Of a stretch of 52,261 bases of DNA, positions 6,122-15,369 are shown one piece after another. The position numbers and the translations under genes were made by a program. How positions within the stretch are numbered: the first letter of the stretch is position 1; each line of letters opens with the position of its first letter. The notes beneath the pieces were generated by a model. The model was not told the DNA's origin and made no database searches. It was given only the letters and a program-made list of their open reading frames with translations. This DNA comes from Chitinophagaceae bacterium (GTDB lineage: Bacteria; Bacteroidota; Bacteroidia; Chitinophagales; Chitinophagaceae), in assembly GCA_018335935.1 (NCBI GenBank), contig JAGXRG010000027.1:1-52261 (forward strand). Direction: 5' to 3'.

Positions 6122-7246
6122 ATGAAGCATCTAAAGTTCATCTTTATAATTATTTTACTGAATTGGAGCTGTAATAATTCTGCAATTCAGTTACTATCAG
6201 TTGATGGGAAAATAAAGCATTATGCTCATAAAAAAATAACACTAATTACTTTCGAAAATAGCAAAACACCTATAATCTTAGACAGTACAACAACTGATCA
6301 TAAAGGTAGATTTAATTTACAAACTATTTATCAGCCTAATGAATTATTGGCTATTAAAACTGAAGATGGATTGCCTTATTGGATTGTAAGTGATGCCCAA
6401 AATATTGAAGTAACTCTACATGCTAATAACTACAAAAGCTATACTGTACAAGGATCTAAAGCATCTGAACAATTACACGAATTTGTAAATAAATTAGACA
6501 AATTAGTTAATGAAAAAATCAATAAACAAATACTTGTTGATTCTTTAAGCAAACAGCTCATAAGCGATAGTTTACTAAGCATTCAAAAAAATGAATTAAA
6601 AAATTTGCAATGGAACTTAAAACAATTCTGTAAACTTTCAATTGCCAAAACAAATAACCCAGCCTTAAAATATTTTTTTATGTTTTATGGTTTACAAACC
6701 CATGCTTTAGATGAGAAAGTTGTTTTTAAGCAACTAGCTGTTTTATGCGATTCGTTTCCAAAACATAAACAATTAGAAAGCTTAAAAAATAGTTTATCCA
6801 TTGCTGTAAAATCTGATCCAAAACTTTTTTTAGTGGATAGTAAAGCTCCCGTCTTCAGCATTTTAGATTCTTCTAAAAAAGCCATCAGCTTTACTAATTT
6901 TAATGGTAAATTTTTATTGTTGAACTTTTGGTCGAGCAGCAATATTGCACAACGTAATCAATTAAAACAACTCAATGAAATTTATTCTATTTACAAAGAC
7001 AAGAACTTTGATATTTTGTCGATTTCAGTAGATACTAGCAAACAAAACTGGTTGTATCAAATTAAAAAAGACAGTATAGTTTGCAAAAATGTAATAGATA
7101 CATTAGGCTTTAAAAGTAAACTAGCAAAAGATTATTATATTTCTACAACTCCTTATAATATTCTTATACATCCGAATAAAAATATTATTGCTGTAGATAT
7201 TAAAACCGATCAATTGAAGGATAAACTAAAAGAATTAATTCCTTAA
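6122..7246 (+). CDS. TlpA/thioredoxin-like lipoprotein lacking the CxxC motif
   Basis: The 374-residue protein has a signal peptide ending in a lipobox-like LNWSC (Cys17), so it is probably a lipoprotein. Residues about 20-120 resemble the N-terminal DUF4369 domain common in Bacteroidota thiol-disulfide lipoproteins. A helical linker follows, then a thioredoxin-like AhpC/TSA domain (about 235-374). In this fold the redox motif is WxxxCxxC, but here it reads W270-SSSNIAQ, with Asn274 and Gln277 replacing the two cysteines. The protein probably cannot carry out thiol-disulfide exchange and may bind a ligand or be structural. It follows gatB by 5 bp and abuts the stop of dtd. Confidence 0.8.
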   Translation: MKHLKFIFIIILLNWSCNNSAIQLLSVDGKIKHYAHKKITLITFENSKTPIILDSTTTDHKGRFNLQTIYQPNELLAIKTEDGLPYWIVSDAQNIEVTLHANNYKSYTVQGSKASEQLHEFVNKLDKLVNEKINKQILVDSLSKQLISDSLLSIQKNELKNLQWNLKQFCKLSIAKTNNPALKYFFMFYGLQTHALDEKVVFKQLAVLCDSFPKHKQLESLKNSLSIAVKSDPKLFLVDSKAPVFSILDSSKKAISFTNFNGKFLLLNFWSSSNIAQRNQLKQLNEIYSIYKDKNFDILSISVDTSKQNWLYQIKKDSIVCKNVIDTLGFKSKLAKDYYISTTPYNILIHPNKNIIAVDIKTDQLKDKLKELIP

Positions 7247-7699
7247 TCACTCTTTATTTTTTGTATCTATTACAATAGTTACAGGGCCATCATTCAACAA
7301 ACTAACTTTCATATCTGCACCAAAAATGCCTGTGGCAATGGTTTTGCCTAAATCTTGTGCTAAAATTTGAATCATCTTTTCATATTTAGGAATGGCAATT
7401 TCTGGTTTTGATGCTTTAATATAAGATGGTCTATTACCCTTTTTTGTAGAAGCATGTAAAGTAAACTGACTTACCAATAAAATTCCACCAGCAATATCTA
7501 TCACACTTTTATTCATAACGCCAGCTTCATCATTAAAAATTCTCAGATTAACAATTTTATTCGAAAGCCATTTCATATCTTCAATATCGTCATCATCTTC
7601 AATACCCAAAAAAACTAATAATCCAAAATCTATAGCACCAGTAATTTTATCATCAACTTTTACAGAAGCTTCTTTTACTCTTTGTATAACAACTCTCAT
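7247..7699 (-). CDS. dtd: D-aminoacyl-tRNA deacylase
   Basis: Dtd removes D-amino acids and mischarged glycine from tRNA. The 150-residue length is standard. MRVVIQRVKEASVKVD at the N-terminus, VSQFTLHAST (SQFTL motif) and NDGPVTIVID (the Gly-cisPro motif region) are all present. The stop codon abuts that of the preceding plus-strand gene. The start codon is only 22 bp from the start of arfB on the opposite strand, so the two promoters must overlap each other or the coding regions. Confidence 0.96.
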   Translation of the reverse strand: MRVVIQRVKEASVKVDDKITGAIDFGLLVFLGIEDDDDIEDMKWLSNKIVNLRIFNDEAGVMNKSVIDIAGGILLVSQFTLHASTKKGNRPSYIKASKPEIAIPKYEKMIQILAQDLGKTIATGIFGADMKVSLLNDGPVTIVIDTKNKE

Positions 7700-7721
7700 G
7701 AATACAATTTAATTTTACAAA

Positions 7722-8129
7722 ATGAAGATAGATATTAGCTCTGAAATAATTTTTAAAACTGCAAGAAGTGGTGGCAAAGGTGGGCAAAATGTAAATAAGG
7801 TAGAAACCATGGTTGAAGGGCGTTGGAATATTGAAGCTAGCAACTTATTAGATGATGAACAAAAAGCTATTTTATTTTCAAAACTGAAGAATAAAATAAA
7901 CACTAAAGGAGAACTCTTAATTAAATCTCAGGCTGCTAGAAGCCAACTTGAGAATAAAGAAAATGTTTTAACTAAAATTAATGAACTCATCAATCATTCA
8001 TTAATTAAAAAGAAAAGTAGAATTGCCACTAAAATTCCAAAGGCAGTTATTGAAAAAAGAATTGAACACAAAAAAATTAAAGCTGAGCATAAACAATTCA
8101 GAAAAAAAATAAACCCTAAAGACTATTAA
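7722..8129 (+). CDS. arfB: Ribosome-rescue aminoacyl-tRNA hydrolase ArfB/YaeJ
   Basis: This 135-residue protein is a stand-alone class-I release-factor catalytic domain. The GGQ motif is at 20-22 within SGGKGGQNVNKVET, and the C-terminal part (about 95-135) is strongly basic (IEKRIEHKKIKAEHKQFRKK), as expected for the tail that enters the empty mRNA channel of stalled ribosomes. It lacks the codon-recognition domains of RF1/RF2. Length matches the ArfB family. The next gene starts 2 bp downstream at a TTG codon. Confidence 0.93.
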   Translation: MKIDISSEIIFKTARSGGKGGQNVNKVETMVEGRWNIEASNLLDDEQKAILFSKLKNKINTKGELLIKSQAARSQLENKENVLTKINELINHSLIKKKSRIATKIPKAVIEKRIEHKKIKAEHKQFRKKINPKDY

Positions 8130-8131
8130 TA

Positions 8132-9190
8132 TTGAAAATAAAATTTGTCATATTTTTTCTTTTAGTGTTTATTATAGTTGCTACAAGTTTTGTTGAAGCA
8201 ACAAAAAAACCAATACCAATAAAATTTATTATTCCCAATGGTTGGCCTCAACCAGTGTACGACTTTAAAGCCAATCCTTTAACTGTAGAGGGTTTTGAGC
8301 TGGGTAAAAAATTATTTTACGATGAAAATTTAAGTGTAGATTCATCTACTTCATGTGCAAGTTGTCATCAACAATTTGCAGCTTTTGCAACTTATGATCA
8401 TGATTTATCGCATGGAGTGAATAATGGATTAACAACAAGAAATGCTACAGCATTACAAAACTTGGCTTGGCAAAAAGAATTTATGGCAGATGGTAGCATT
8501 CATCATTTAGATGCCCAACCTTTATTTCCTTTAACTGCAGCAAATGAAATGGGAGAAGACTTAAATCAACTTCTAAAAAAATTACAAGCAGATGTTACTT
8601 ATAGAAACATGTTTTTAAAAGCTTTTGGAAGTTCAATTATTAGTACTCAAAATTTAACAAAAGCTTTGAGTCAATTTTTAGTTATGCTAGTTTCAAGTAA
8701 TAGCAAGTACGATCGAGTGATGAGAGCTGAAAAAACGTTTAACTTACCAGAAAGATTAGGGTATGAAATCTTTCAAAAGAAATGTGCCAATTGCCATACA
8801 GAACCTATGTTCACAGATTATAGTTATAGAAATATTGGAATGAAACTAAGTGAAACAAGTTTTGACGAAGGCAGAAAAAACATTACTCATCTATCTTCAG
8901 ACTCACTAAAATTCAGAGTTCCTTCTTTAAGAAATATTGTGCTAACTTTCCCTTACGGACATGATGGAAGATTTTTTACACTCATGAATGTATTTGAACA
9001 TTATAGAAATAATATGGTTGTAAACCCTTACACTGATAGTTTAGTAAAAAATAAATTATCTTTAAGTAATTATGAAATTGGTCAGCTCACTTCTTTTTTA
9101 TACACTTTAACCGATTCAAGTTTTATCAGCAACAAAAAATTTGCTCCACAAGGTTATAACATTACACCTAGTTTTAAGGATATACATTAG
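8132..9190 (+). CDS. Di-haem cytochrome c peroxidase family protein
   Basis: The 352-residue protein has a signal peptide or membrane anchor (about 4-20) and two haem c sites, CASCH at 75-79 and CANCH at 218-222, as in bacterial CcpA/MauG peroxidases. The family reduces H2O2 using electrons from small cytochromes in the periplasm; MauG relatives oxidise protein residues. The conserved segments RNATALQNLAW and PSLRNIVLTFPYGHDGRF are visible. The start is TTG at 8132, because no ATG lies near the signal peptide. It begins 2 bp after arfB and is probably co-transcribed with it. Peroxidase versus MauG-like activity is unresolved. Confidence 0.87.
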   Translation: MKIKFVIFFLLVFIIVATSFVEATKKPIPIKFIIPNGWPQPVYDFKANPLTVEGFELGKKLFYDENLSVDSSTSCASCHQQFAAFATYDHDLSHGVNNGLTTRNATALQNLAWQKEFMADGSIHHLDAQPLFPLTAANEMGEDLNQLLKKLQADVTYRNMFLKAFGSSIISTQNLTKALSQFLVMLVSSNSKYDRVMRAEKTFNLPERLGYEIFQKKCANCHTEPMFTDYSYRNIGMKLSETSFDEGRKNITHLSSDSLKFRVPSLRNIVLTFPYGHDGRFFTLMNVFEHYRNNMVVNPYTDSLVKNKLSLSNYEIGQLTSFLYTLTDSSFISNKKFAPQGYNITPSFKDIH

Positions 9191-9222
9191 TTTTGAAATC
9201 TATAGTTATAATATAATAAAAA

Positions 9223-10719
9223 GTGAGTAAGATAAAAAGTTTAGCATCACAAACCATGTGGTATGGATTAAGTTCCATAGCTGCTCGTTTTATTAATTAC
9301 TTACTTACTCCTTATTTAACTTTTAAATTTACTGAAGCTCAATATGGCGAAATGAGTATTGTATATGCATTCATACCTTTTATGAATGTAATTTTTACTT
9401 ATGGCTTAGAGACTGGTTTTTTTAGATTCTCGAATAAAGAAAATAAACAGTCTGTTTATAATACAACAAGCATATCCATAATTGTTTCTACAATATTTCT
9501 AAGTATTGTTGTTATTGCTTTACAACAACCTTTATCTGAGGTTTTACAAATTACTAATCATCCAGAATATTTAACTCTTTGTGCAGCGATTATTGCTCTA
9601 GATGCATTATCTACTATACCTTTTGCAAAACTTCGACAAGATGGAAGACCCAAATTTTTTGCATTAATAAAAGTTGGAGGTATTGTAACCAATATTGTTG
9701 CCATTTATTTTTTCTTAAGTGTTTGCCCGAATTGGTTGAAAGAAAATTCTAATCATTGGTGCAGTAGTTTTTACAAAACCAATTGGGCTGTTGGCTATGT
9801 TTTATTGGCAAATTTGATTCAATCATTTTTTACCTTATTATTTTTAAGCAAACAATTTTTGAGTTTTGAGTGGAAGTTTGAAGCTAAGCTTTGGAAAGAA
9901 ATTTTATTATACAGTTTGCCATTAATTATTGCAGGTTTTGCTGGCATGATTAATGAAACATTCGATAGAATTATGTTAGGCTGGTGGGCACCTGTAAACT
10001 CAGCTTCAGAAGCCAAAGCACAGGTTGGTATTTATTCGGCTTGTTATAAATTATCTATTTTAATCACACTAGCAGTTCAAGCATTTAGAATGGGTGCAGA
10101 ACCTTTTTTCTTTAAACAAGCTAGTGAACAAGATGCTCCTAAAACTTATGCAAGAGTGATGAAGTTTTTTGTGATTACCCTTTGCATAATGTTTTTAATG
10201 GTGGCACTTTATTTAAATATTTGGAAAGAGTTTATTCGTAACCCCAATATGTATGTTGGCTTGAAAGTAGTACCTATATTACTTTTAGCGAATATGTTCT
10301 TAGGCATTTATTACAACTTAAGTGTGTGGTATAAATTAGCTAATAGAACTATGGCAGGTGCATGGATTACTGTTGTAGGTGCTGCAATTACGCTTGCTAT
10401 TAATTACTTTTTGATTCCCTATTTTGGTTATATGGCTTGTGCCTGGGCAACATTTTTTTGCTATGGTACAATGATGGTAATGAGTTATGCTTGGGGACAA
10501 AAACATTATCCTATACCTTATGCTACAAAAAAATTGATTGCTTATATAGTTTTAGTAGTTCTCATATTTTTTGTGCACGAAGGCATTAACAAATTATACT
10601 CTAATTTCTTGTTAGAAATAGCTGTGGCCACTATTTTACTGTTGAATTTTATTTGGTTTGTAGTAAAAGTTGAAAGGAAAGAAATCAATTATTTGAAATC
10701 AACTTTAAAAAATAAATAG
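9223..10719 (+). CDS. Polysaccharide flippase (Wzx/MOP superfamily)
   Basis: The 498-residue protein is almost entirely membrane segments (about 12-14) and fits the polysaccharide biosynthesis/oligosaccharide flippase branch of the MOP superfamily. The N-terminus SQTMWYGLSSIAARFINYLLTP is typical of this branch. It would flip lipid-linked glycans across the inner membrane. The start is GTG at 9223, which fits the family N-terminus. No glycosyltransferases lie nearby, so the substrate cannot be inferred. Its stop lies 3 bp from that of the opposing gene. Confidence 0.86.
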   Translation: MSKIKSLASQTMWYGLSSIAARFINYLLTPYLTFKFTEAQYGEMSIVYAFIPFMNVIFTYGLETGFFRFSNKENKQSVYNTTSISIIVSTIFLSIVVIALQQPLSEVLQITNHPEYLTLCAAIIALDALSTIPFAKLRQDGRPKFFALIKVGGIVTNIVAIYFFLSVCPNWLKENSNHWCSSFYKTNWAVGYVLLANLIQSFFTLLFLSKQFLSFEWKFEAKLWKEILLYSLPLIIAGFAGMINETFDRIMLGWWAPVNSASEAKAQVGIYSACYKLSILITLAVQAFRMGAEPFFFKQASEQDAPKTYARVMKFFVITLCIMFLMVALYLNIWKEFIRNPNMYVGLKVVPILLLANMFLGIYYNLSVWYKLANRTMAGAWITVVGAAITLAINYFLIPYFGYMACAWATFFCYGTMMVMSYAWGQKHYPIPYATKKLIAYIVLVVLIFFVHEGINKLYSNFLLEIAVATILLLNFIWFVVKVERKEINYLKSTLKNK

Positions 10720-10722
10720 TTT

Positions 10723-11307
10723 TTATAGATGCTTTAATAGTTCAGCAACTGATGGTCTTTTCTTATAATCAATATCGAAATACTTATAAATAATTTTCCC
10801 TTCTTGATTAATGATATAAACAGCAGGCACAGGAAGATTGGCCCCATTACTTCCATTGGCTTCATTAAAATCTATACCATAGTTTTTGTACTTTACAATT
10901 GTTTTTTCATCAACAGCAAAATCAACCTTATAACTCTTCATTATTTTTAAACCATCATCATACAAAATAGGGAAACTGGCTTTTGTTTTAAAGATTGATT
11001 TCGTAATGTTATCAGGCTTTTCTGGAGTAATCGCAATCAACTGAGCTTTTTTACTTACAAAATATTGCAAAGAATCTTCTAAAGCTTTAAGTTGTCTATT
11101 ACAGTGTGGACACCATTGTCCTCTATAAAAAATCATGACTACATTTCCTTTGGTTAATACATCTTTTAATTCTATTAAAGTGCCATTTTGATCAACTGCA
11201 CTAAAGGCTGGTGCCTCATCATTCACTTGTAATCCATTTGGATATTCTTGTGCAGCTAAAGATGTACTACATAAAATAATAATAATGAGTTGAACTATAT
11301 TTTTCAT
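10723..11307 (-). CDS. Secreted peroxiredoxin/thioredoxin-like protein
   Basis: The 194-residue protein has a signal peptide (about 1-19, cleavage after LAAQ) and an AhpC/TSA-type thioredoxin fold. An intact redox motif C66-PHC69 lies in YRGQWCPHCNRQL, a form seen in peroxiredoxin-like family proteins. It probably acts as a periplasmic thiol reductase or peroxidase. It begins 3 bp after the stop of the upstream E1 fusion, so the two are likely co-transcribed, although no functional link is obvious. Confidence 0.85.
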   Translation of the reverse strand: MKNIVQLIIIILCSTSLAAQEYPNGLQVNDEAPAFSAVDQNGTLIELKDVLTKGNVVMIFYRGQWCPHCNRQLKALEDSLQYFVSKKAQLIAITPEKPDNITKSIFKTKASFPILYDDGLKIMKSYKVDFAVDEKTIVKYKNYGIDFNEANGSNGANLPVPAVYIINQEGKIIYKYFDIDYKKRPSVAELLKHL

Positions 11308-11310
11308 AAT

Positions 11311-13308
11311 TTAATATCGAATTAATTTTTCAATTGAAGTTGCTAGTCGACTCTTAGCAAGAAAGTTTTTCTCCAGCTCTGTATTAAAAGGAATAGGTGT
11401 ATCTAAACTTGCACAACGCATTACCGGAGCATCTAATTTCTCGAAACAATTTTCGGTAATCCAAGCACTAATTTCTCCTGCTATGCCACCAAACATGGTA
11501 TCCTCGTGAAGTAATAAAACTTTACCAGTTTTTTCAACAGCAGCTTTTATTGCATCATAATCTAAAGGCAATAAAGTTCTTAAATCAAGAATTTCAATCC
11601 TTAAGTTTTCATTGGCTTTTGCATATTCTAAAGCCCAATGAACTCCTGCTCCATAAGTTATAATACTAATATCATCTCCATCATTCACCACTTTTGCTTT
11701 ACCTATTTCTACTTCATAATATTCTAAAGGAACTTGACCACTAATACTTCTGTATAAAACTTTATGCTCAAAATATAAAACAGGATTAGGGTTGTTGATT
11801 GCTGCAATCATTAGTCCTTTAGCATCGTAAGGATTACTAGGATAAACAATAATTAAACCAGGAACATGTGTAAACCACGCTTCATTACTCTGACTATGAA
11901 AAGGACCAGCACCAACACCAGCACCTGTTGGCATACGAACTACAACATCTGCATTGGCTCCCCAGCGATAATGAATTTTTGCAAGGTTATTTACAATTTG
12001 ATTAAAAGCACAAGTAACAAAATCGGCAAATTGCATTTCAACTACACTCTTTATTCCTTCTAAACTTAAACCTAATGCTGCTCCAACTATTGCACTTTCG
12101 CAAATGGGAGTATTACGAACTCTTTCTTTACCAAATAAACTTACAAAGCCATCAGTAATTTTAAAAGCCCCGCCATATTCTGCAATATCTTGCCCCATTA
12201 AAACTAAATCTCTATGTTGCTGCATAGATTGCAACAAACCTTCTTTAATAGCATCAATAAATCTTTTTTCTACTTTATCTGCTAAATCATTTTCAGGAGT
12301 TGCTAATTTTTTCCAAGGAGCATACACTGCATTGATTTCAGTAGCTGTATCAACTTTTATTTTTTCTGCTTTATAGGCAATTTGCAGTTCGTATTCTATT
12401 AAATCTTTCATATTATTTCTGATATCGGCAACCTGCATTTCAGAAATAATATTTTCAGCAATTATAAATTGCTCAAAGTTTTTTACAGGATCTTTTCTTC
12501 CCCATTCTTCAAATAATTCTTTAGGTACATACTTTGTTCCACTGGCTTCTTCATGGCCACGCATTCTAAAAGTTATACACTCAATTAAAATGGGTTTTTG
12601 TTGTTGAATACAATATTCTCTGGCTTGTTTAATGGTGTGAAAAACTTCTAAAATATTATTTCCATCAATCTTTAAGCCTTTCATACCATAACCTATTGCT
12701 TTATCAACAATGTTTTCGCAACGATATTGTTCATTTGTTGGAGTACTTAATCCATAGCCATTATTTTCAACCAAAAATATTACAGGCAAGTCCCAAACAG
12801 CAGCAACATTTAAAGCCTCATGAAAATCTCCTTCACTAGTTCCTCCTTCACCACTAAAAGCTAAAGAAACTCTTTTATCGTCTTTTAACTTTGAAGCTAA
12901 AGAAACACCATCAGCAATGGCTAATTGTGGACCTAAATGAGAAATCATTCCACAGATATGATAGTCTTTATTGCCAAAATGAAAACTTCTTTCTCTACCA
13001 TTACTAAAACCATCTTTATTGCCTTGCCATTGCATGAATAATTTGTGTAAGGGCATTTGTCGGCTAGTAAACACGCCTAAATTTCTATGCAAAGGCATAA
13101 TCCATTCATTGGGCTGAAGAGCCACTGTTGCACCCACTGCAATTGCTTCCTGACCAATACCACTAAACCATTTACTAATTTTCCCCTGACGCAAAAGCAC
13201 TAACATTTTTTCTTCTATCATTCTTGGATAGAGAATTTGTTTGTAGAGATGTATTAATCCTTCGGGAGAAAAATTCTTTTTATAATGTTCAAAATCAATT
13301 GCACTCAT
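11311..13308 (-). CDS. Second fused E1 alpha/beta dehydrogenase, branched-chain-type motif
   Basis: This 665-residue fusion parallels the one at 1133-3199 but is clearly a distinct paralogue. The alpha half has the ThDP motif as SGEGGTSEGDF followed by ENNGYGLSTP. GEG instead of GDG is also found in branched-chain 2-oxoacid dehydrogenase E1 alpha, so branched-chain 2-oxoacids are a reasonable substrate guess. The beta half starts near 345 (LVLMGQDIAEYGGAFKIT) and keeps NTPICESAIVGAALG and PTGAGVGAGPFHSQS. Having two fusions suggests separate specificities, for example pyruvate versus branched-chain substrates, but this is inference. No lipoyl E2 is nearby. Confidence 0.9.
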   Translation of the reverse strand: MSAIDFEHYKKNFSPEGLIHLYKQILYPRMIEEKMLVLLRQGKISKWFSGIGQEAIAVGATVALQPNEWIMPLHRNLGVFTSRQMPLHKLFMQWQGNKDGFSNGRERSFHFGNKDYHICGMISHLGPQLAIADGVSLASKLKDDKRVSLAFSGEGGTSEGDFHEALNVAAVWDLPVIFLVENNGYGLSTPTNEQYRCENIVDKAIGYGMKGLKIDGNNILEVFHTIKQAREYCIQQQKPILIECITFRMRGHEEASGTKYVPKELFEEWGRKDPVKNFEQFIIAENIISEMQVADIRNNMKDLIEYELQIAYKAEKIKVDTATEINAVYAPWKKLATPENDLADKVEKRFIDAIKEGLLQSMQQHRDLVLMGQDIAEYGGAFKITDGFVSLFGKERVRNTPICESAIVGAALGLSLEGIKSVVEMQFADFVTCAFNQIVNNLAKIHYRWGANADVVVRMPTGAGVGAGPFHSQSNEAWFTHVPGLIIVYPSNPYDAKGLMIAAINNPNPVLYFEHKVLYRSISGQVPLEYYEVEIGKAKVVNDGDDISIITYGAGVHWALEYAKANENLRIEILDLRTLLPLDYDAIKAAVEKTGKVLLLHEDTMFGGIAGEISAWITENCFEKLDAPVMRCASLDTPIPFNTELEKNFLAKSRLATSIEKLIRY

Positions 13309-13362
13309 AATTCGTGTTTACCTAGCGAAAATAATGCAATGTAATGGTTTAGTGTAAAAACA

Positions 13363-13390
13363 AATAACCCCGCTTTTGCGGGATTATTTT
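13363..13390 (-). terminator. Rho-independent terminator after the coiled-coil secreted protein
   Basis: AATAACCCCGC (363-373 of this kb) pairs with GCGGGATTATT (378-388) with a mismatch, around a TTTT loop. The minus-strand product is followed by a T-rich stretch. It lies just downstream of the gene at 13423-14289 and upstream of the E1 fusion start. Confidence 0.75.
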
Positions 13391-13422
13391 GATTTTAAAA
13401 ACGGAGTAGGAATACTTGGAAA

Positions 13423-14289
13423 CTATTTTTTTAATTCGGCCAACTCTTTTTTAGTTTGGTCTAAATCTTTTTTTATTTCAATTAAGTAAAGGGTTAACTC
13501 TTCAACCTTCTTTAATAATAAGCCATTCATCTTACCTAAATCTAAACCAGAAGTCATTACTTCTGTAGTTGTAGGCATATCTGGTAGATGTTTATTAATA
13601 GCTAAATATTTTTCTAAATCTGTTAATGGCATCAATTTATAGTCTGCATTAAATACATGATCGAACCAATCTTCAGAATTTTTGATGGCCACTTTAACTT
13701 TTTCAGTTAAAATACCTTCTTCAACATATAATTTATAGCCATCAACATTGGTGTTTACATTACCAATTTTTACTCTGCCTTGATAAGAATCTATTGAAAA
13801 ATATTCATGTTCATCTACTTGGTTAGGTGCTTTAAAACCTATTTTAAATGCAACTGGATCTTTATCCATGTTATTACCAGAAACTCTTGCACCAAGTGTC
13901 CAATAACTTACATTGTTTGGATTAAGGTCTCCATTTGAGAACATAATAGTAGGTTCATTCAAACCACTTGGAGTCCAGATATTACTAAGTTGTAATAAGA
14001 AATTTTTATAACGACCATTGCCCCCATTTCTCTTAATTTCTAGAGCAGATTGAGGAGCATCTGTACCAATACCTATGTTTCCTTTAATAGGAAAATGGTT
14101 TTCTGCATCAGGGAAAGTGGTATCAATGTATTGGTAAACAATATTTTTCTGTGCAGGTTTTTGCACTGGGTAAGTGGCATAACTTCTTTTTGTTGTAGTG
14201 TATTTTTTTACTGGTTGCTTAGAAACATTAGTTTGTGCAACAGCAGTTCCAACAAATAGAATTGCTAATAGGGTGATTAACTTGTTCAT
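13423..14289 (-). CDS. Secreted tail-fibre-like protein with C-terminal coiled coil
   Basis: The 288-residue protein has a signal peptide (MNKLITLLAILFVGTAVAQ). A GNIGIGTDAPQSALEIKRNG segment (about 70-90), common in Bacteroidota repeat and fibre proteins, is followed by a beta-rich middle and a conserved end: DWFDHVFNADYKLMPL, NKHLPDMPTTTEV, GLDLGKMNGLLLKKVEELT and a Lys/Glu/Leu coiled coil to the C-terminus. This ending recurs in secreted Bacteroidota proteins of unknown role that resemble phage tail-fibre assembly regions. No enzyme motif is seen. It is transcribed alone and has its own terminator. Confidence 0.75.
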   Translation of the reverse strand: MNKLITLLAILFVGTAVAQTNVSKQPVKKYTTTKRSYATYPVQKPAQKNIVYQYIDTTFPDAENHFPIKGNIGIGTDAPQSALEIKRNGGNGRYKNFLLQLSNIWTPSGLNEPTIMFSNGDLNPNNVSYWTLGARVSGNNMDKDPVAFKIGFKAPNQVDEHEYFSIDSYQGRVKIGNVNTNVDGYKLYVEEGILTEKVKVAIKNSEDWFDHVFNADYKLMPLTDLEKYLAINKHLPDMPTTTEVMTSGLDLGKMNGLLLKKVEELTLYLIEIKKDLDQTKKELAELKK

Positions 14290-14409
14290 TGTTTCAAGTA
14301 TTTGGATTAAGGAGTTGTTTCTCTTAACTAGTAACGAATTAATTTTAATATTAGTATGTTTCTAATAAAAAAATCATATTTCTTCTACAAAATACTTGAA
14401 ATAAAGAAT

Positions 14410-15369
14410 TTAATGACCTTCTTGTTCTTTGTTATAGGCTTTTATAATAGCTTTTACCAATCGATGCCTTACAACATCTTCTTCAGAAAGTTCTATATGA
14501 CTAATACCATCTATACCTTGCAATATTCTTGTGGCTTTAAACAATCCACTTTGCATATTTCGGGGTAAATCAATTTGAGTTGGATCTCCGGTGATGATAG
14601 CTTTTGCATTTGGGCCTATTCGAGTTAAAAACATTTTTAATTGTAGATCGTTAGTGTTTTGTGCTTCGTCTAAAATAATAAAAGCATTATCTAAAGTTCT
14701 ACCACGCATATAAGCTAAAGGGGCAATTTCTATAGTTCGGGTAGTCATATAGTAGCCAAGCTTATCAGCAGGAATCATATCGTCTAAAGCATCATATAAA
14801 GGACGTAGATATGGATCTATTTTTTCTTTTAAATCGCCTGGTAAAAAACCCAAGTTTTCACCAGCTTCAACTGCTGGTCGGGTTAAAATAATTTTTTTAA
14901 CCACTTTATTTTTTAAAGCTCTTACAGCTAATGCAACAGCAGTATAAGTTTTACCAGTACCAGCAGGACCTATTGCAAATACAATATCATTTTTATCGGC
15001 AGCAGCAACCATTTTCTTTTGGTTAATGGTTCTGGCTCTAACAGTTTTTCCATTAGGACCAAAAACTAAAATATCATTAGGATTTTTGTCAACAAAATTA
15101 TCAATGGCTTCAGCATCATCTCCTCCTAAAATTTGTTCAAAATAATTTTCTCCCAAATCTCCATTACGTTCTAGGTATTGAATAATTTGTTCAATTTTTT
15201 CTTTAGCTACTTCAATTTGTTCTGGAGCACCACTTATTTTAATTTGTGTACCACGCGATAAAATTTTAAGCAATGGAAATTTTTTCTTTAGCAAATCTAA
15301 CTTTCCATTGTTAACACCAAAGAATGCAGTAGGGTTGATGGTTTCTAGGTTGATGATAGTGTCTGTCAA
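14410..15369 (-). CDS. phoH: PhoH family ATPase
   Basis: The 319-residue protein has a KH-like N-terminal region (about 35-65) and a P-loop ATPase domain. Walker A is GPAGTGKT at 134-141 and Walker B is AFIILDEAQN (about 230-239), followed by ITGDPTQIDLP. PhoH proteins are cytoplasmic RNA-linked ATPases of incompletely known role. The start is TTG at 15369: it gives the typical N-terminus (LETINPTAFFGVNN) and no ATG is available nearby. Confidence 0.92.
   Translation of the reverse strand: MTDTIINLETINPTAFFGVNNGKLDLLKKKFPLLKILSRGTQIKISGAPEQIEVAKEKIEQIIQYLERNGDLGENYFEQILGGDDAEAIDNFVDKNPNDILVFGPNGKTVRARTINQKKMVAAADKNDIVFAIGPAGTGKTYTAVALAVRALKNKVVKKIILTRPAVEAGENLGFLPGDLKEKIDPYLRPLYDALDDMIPADKLGYYMTTRTIEIAPLAYMRGRTLDNAFIILDEAQNTNDLQLKMFLTRIGPNAKAIITGDPTQIDLPRNMQSGLFKATRILQGIDGISHIELSEEDVVRHRLVKAIIKAYNKEQEGH

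Noticed and set aside
12104..12376. 90-codon plus-strand ORF
   Set aside because: It lies antisense inside the well-supported E1 fusion and looks like no protein family.
14356..14568. 70-codon plus-strand ORF at the end of phoH
   Set aside because: Mostly antisense to phoH; composition looks like a shadow frame.
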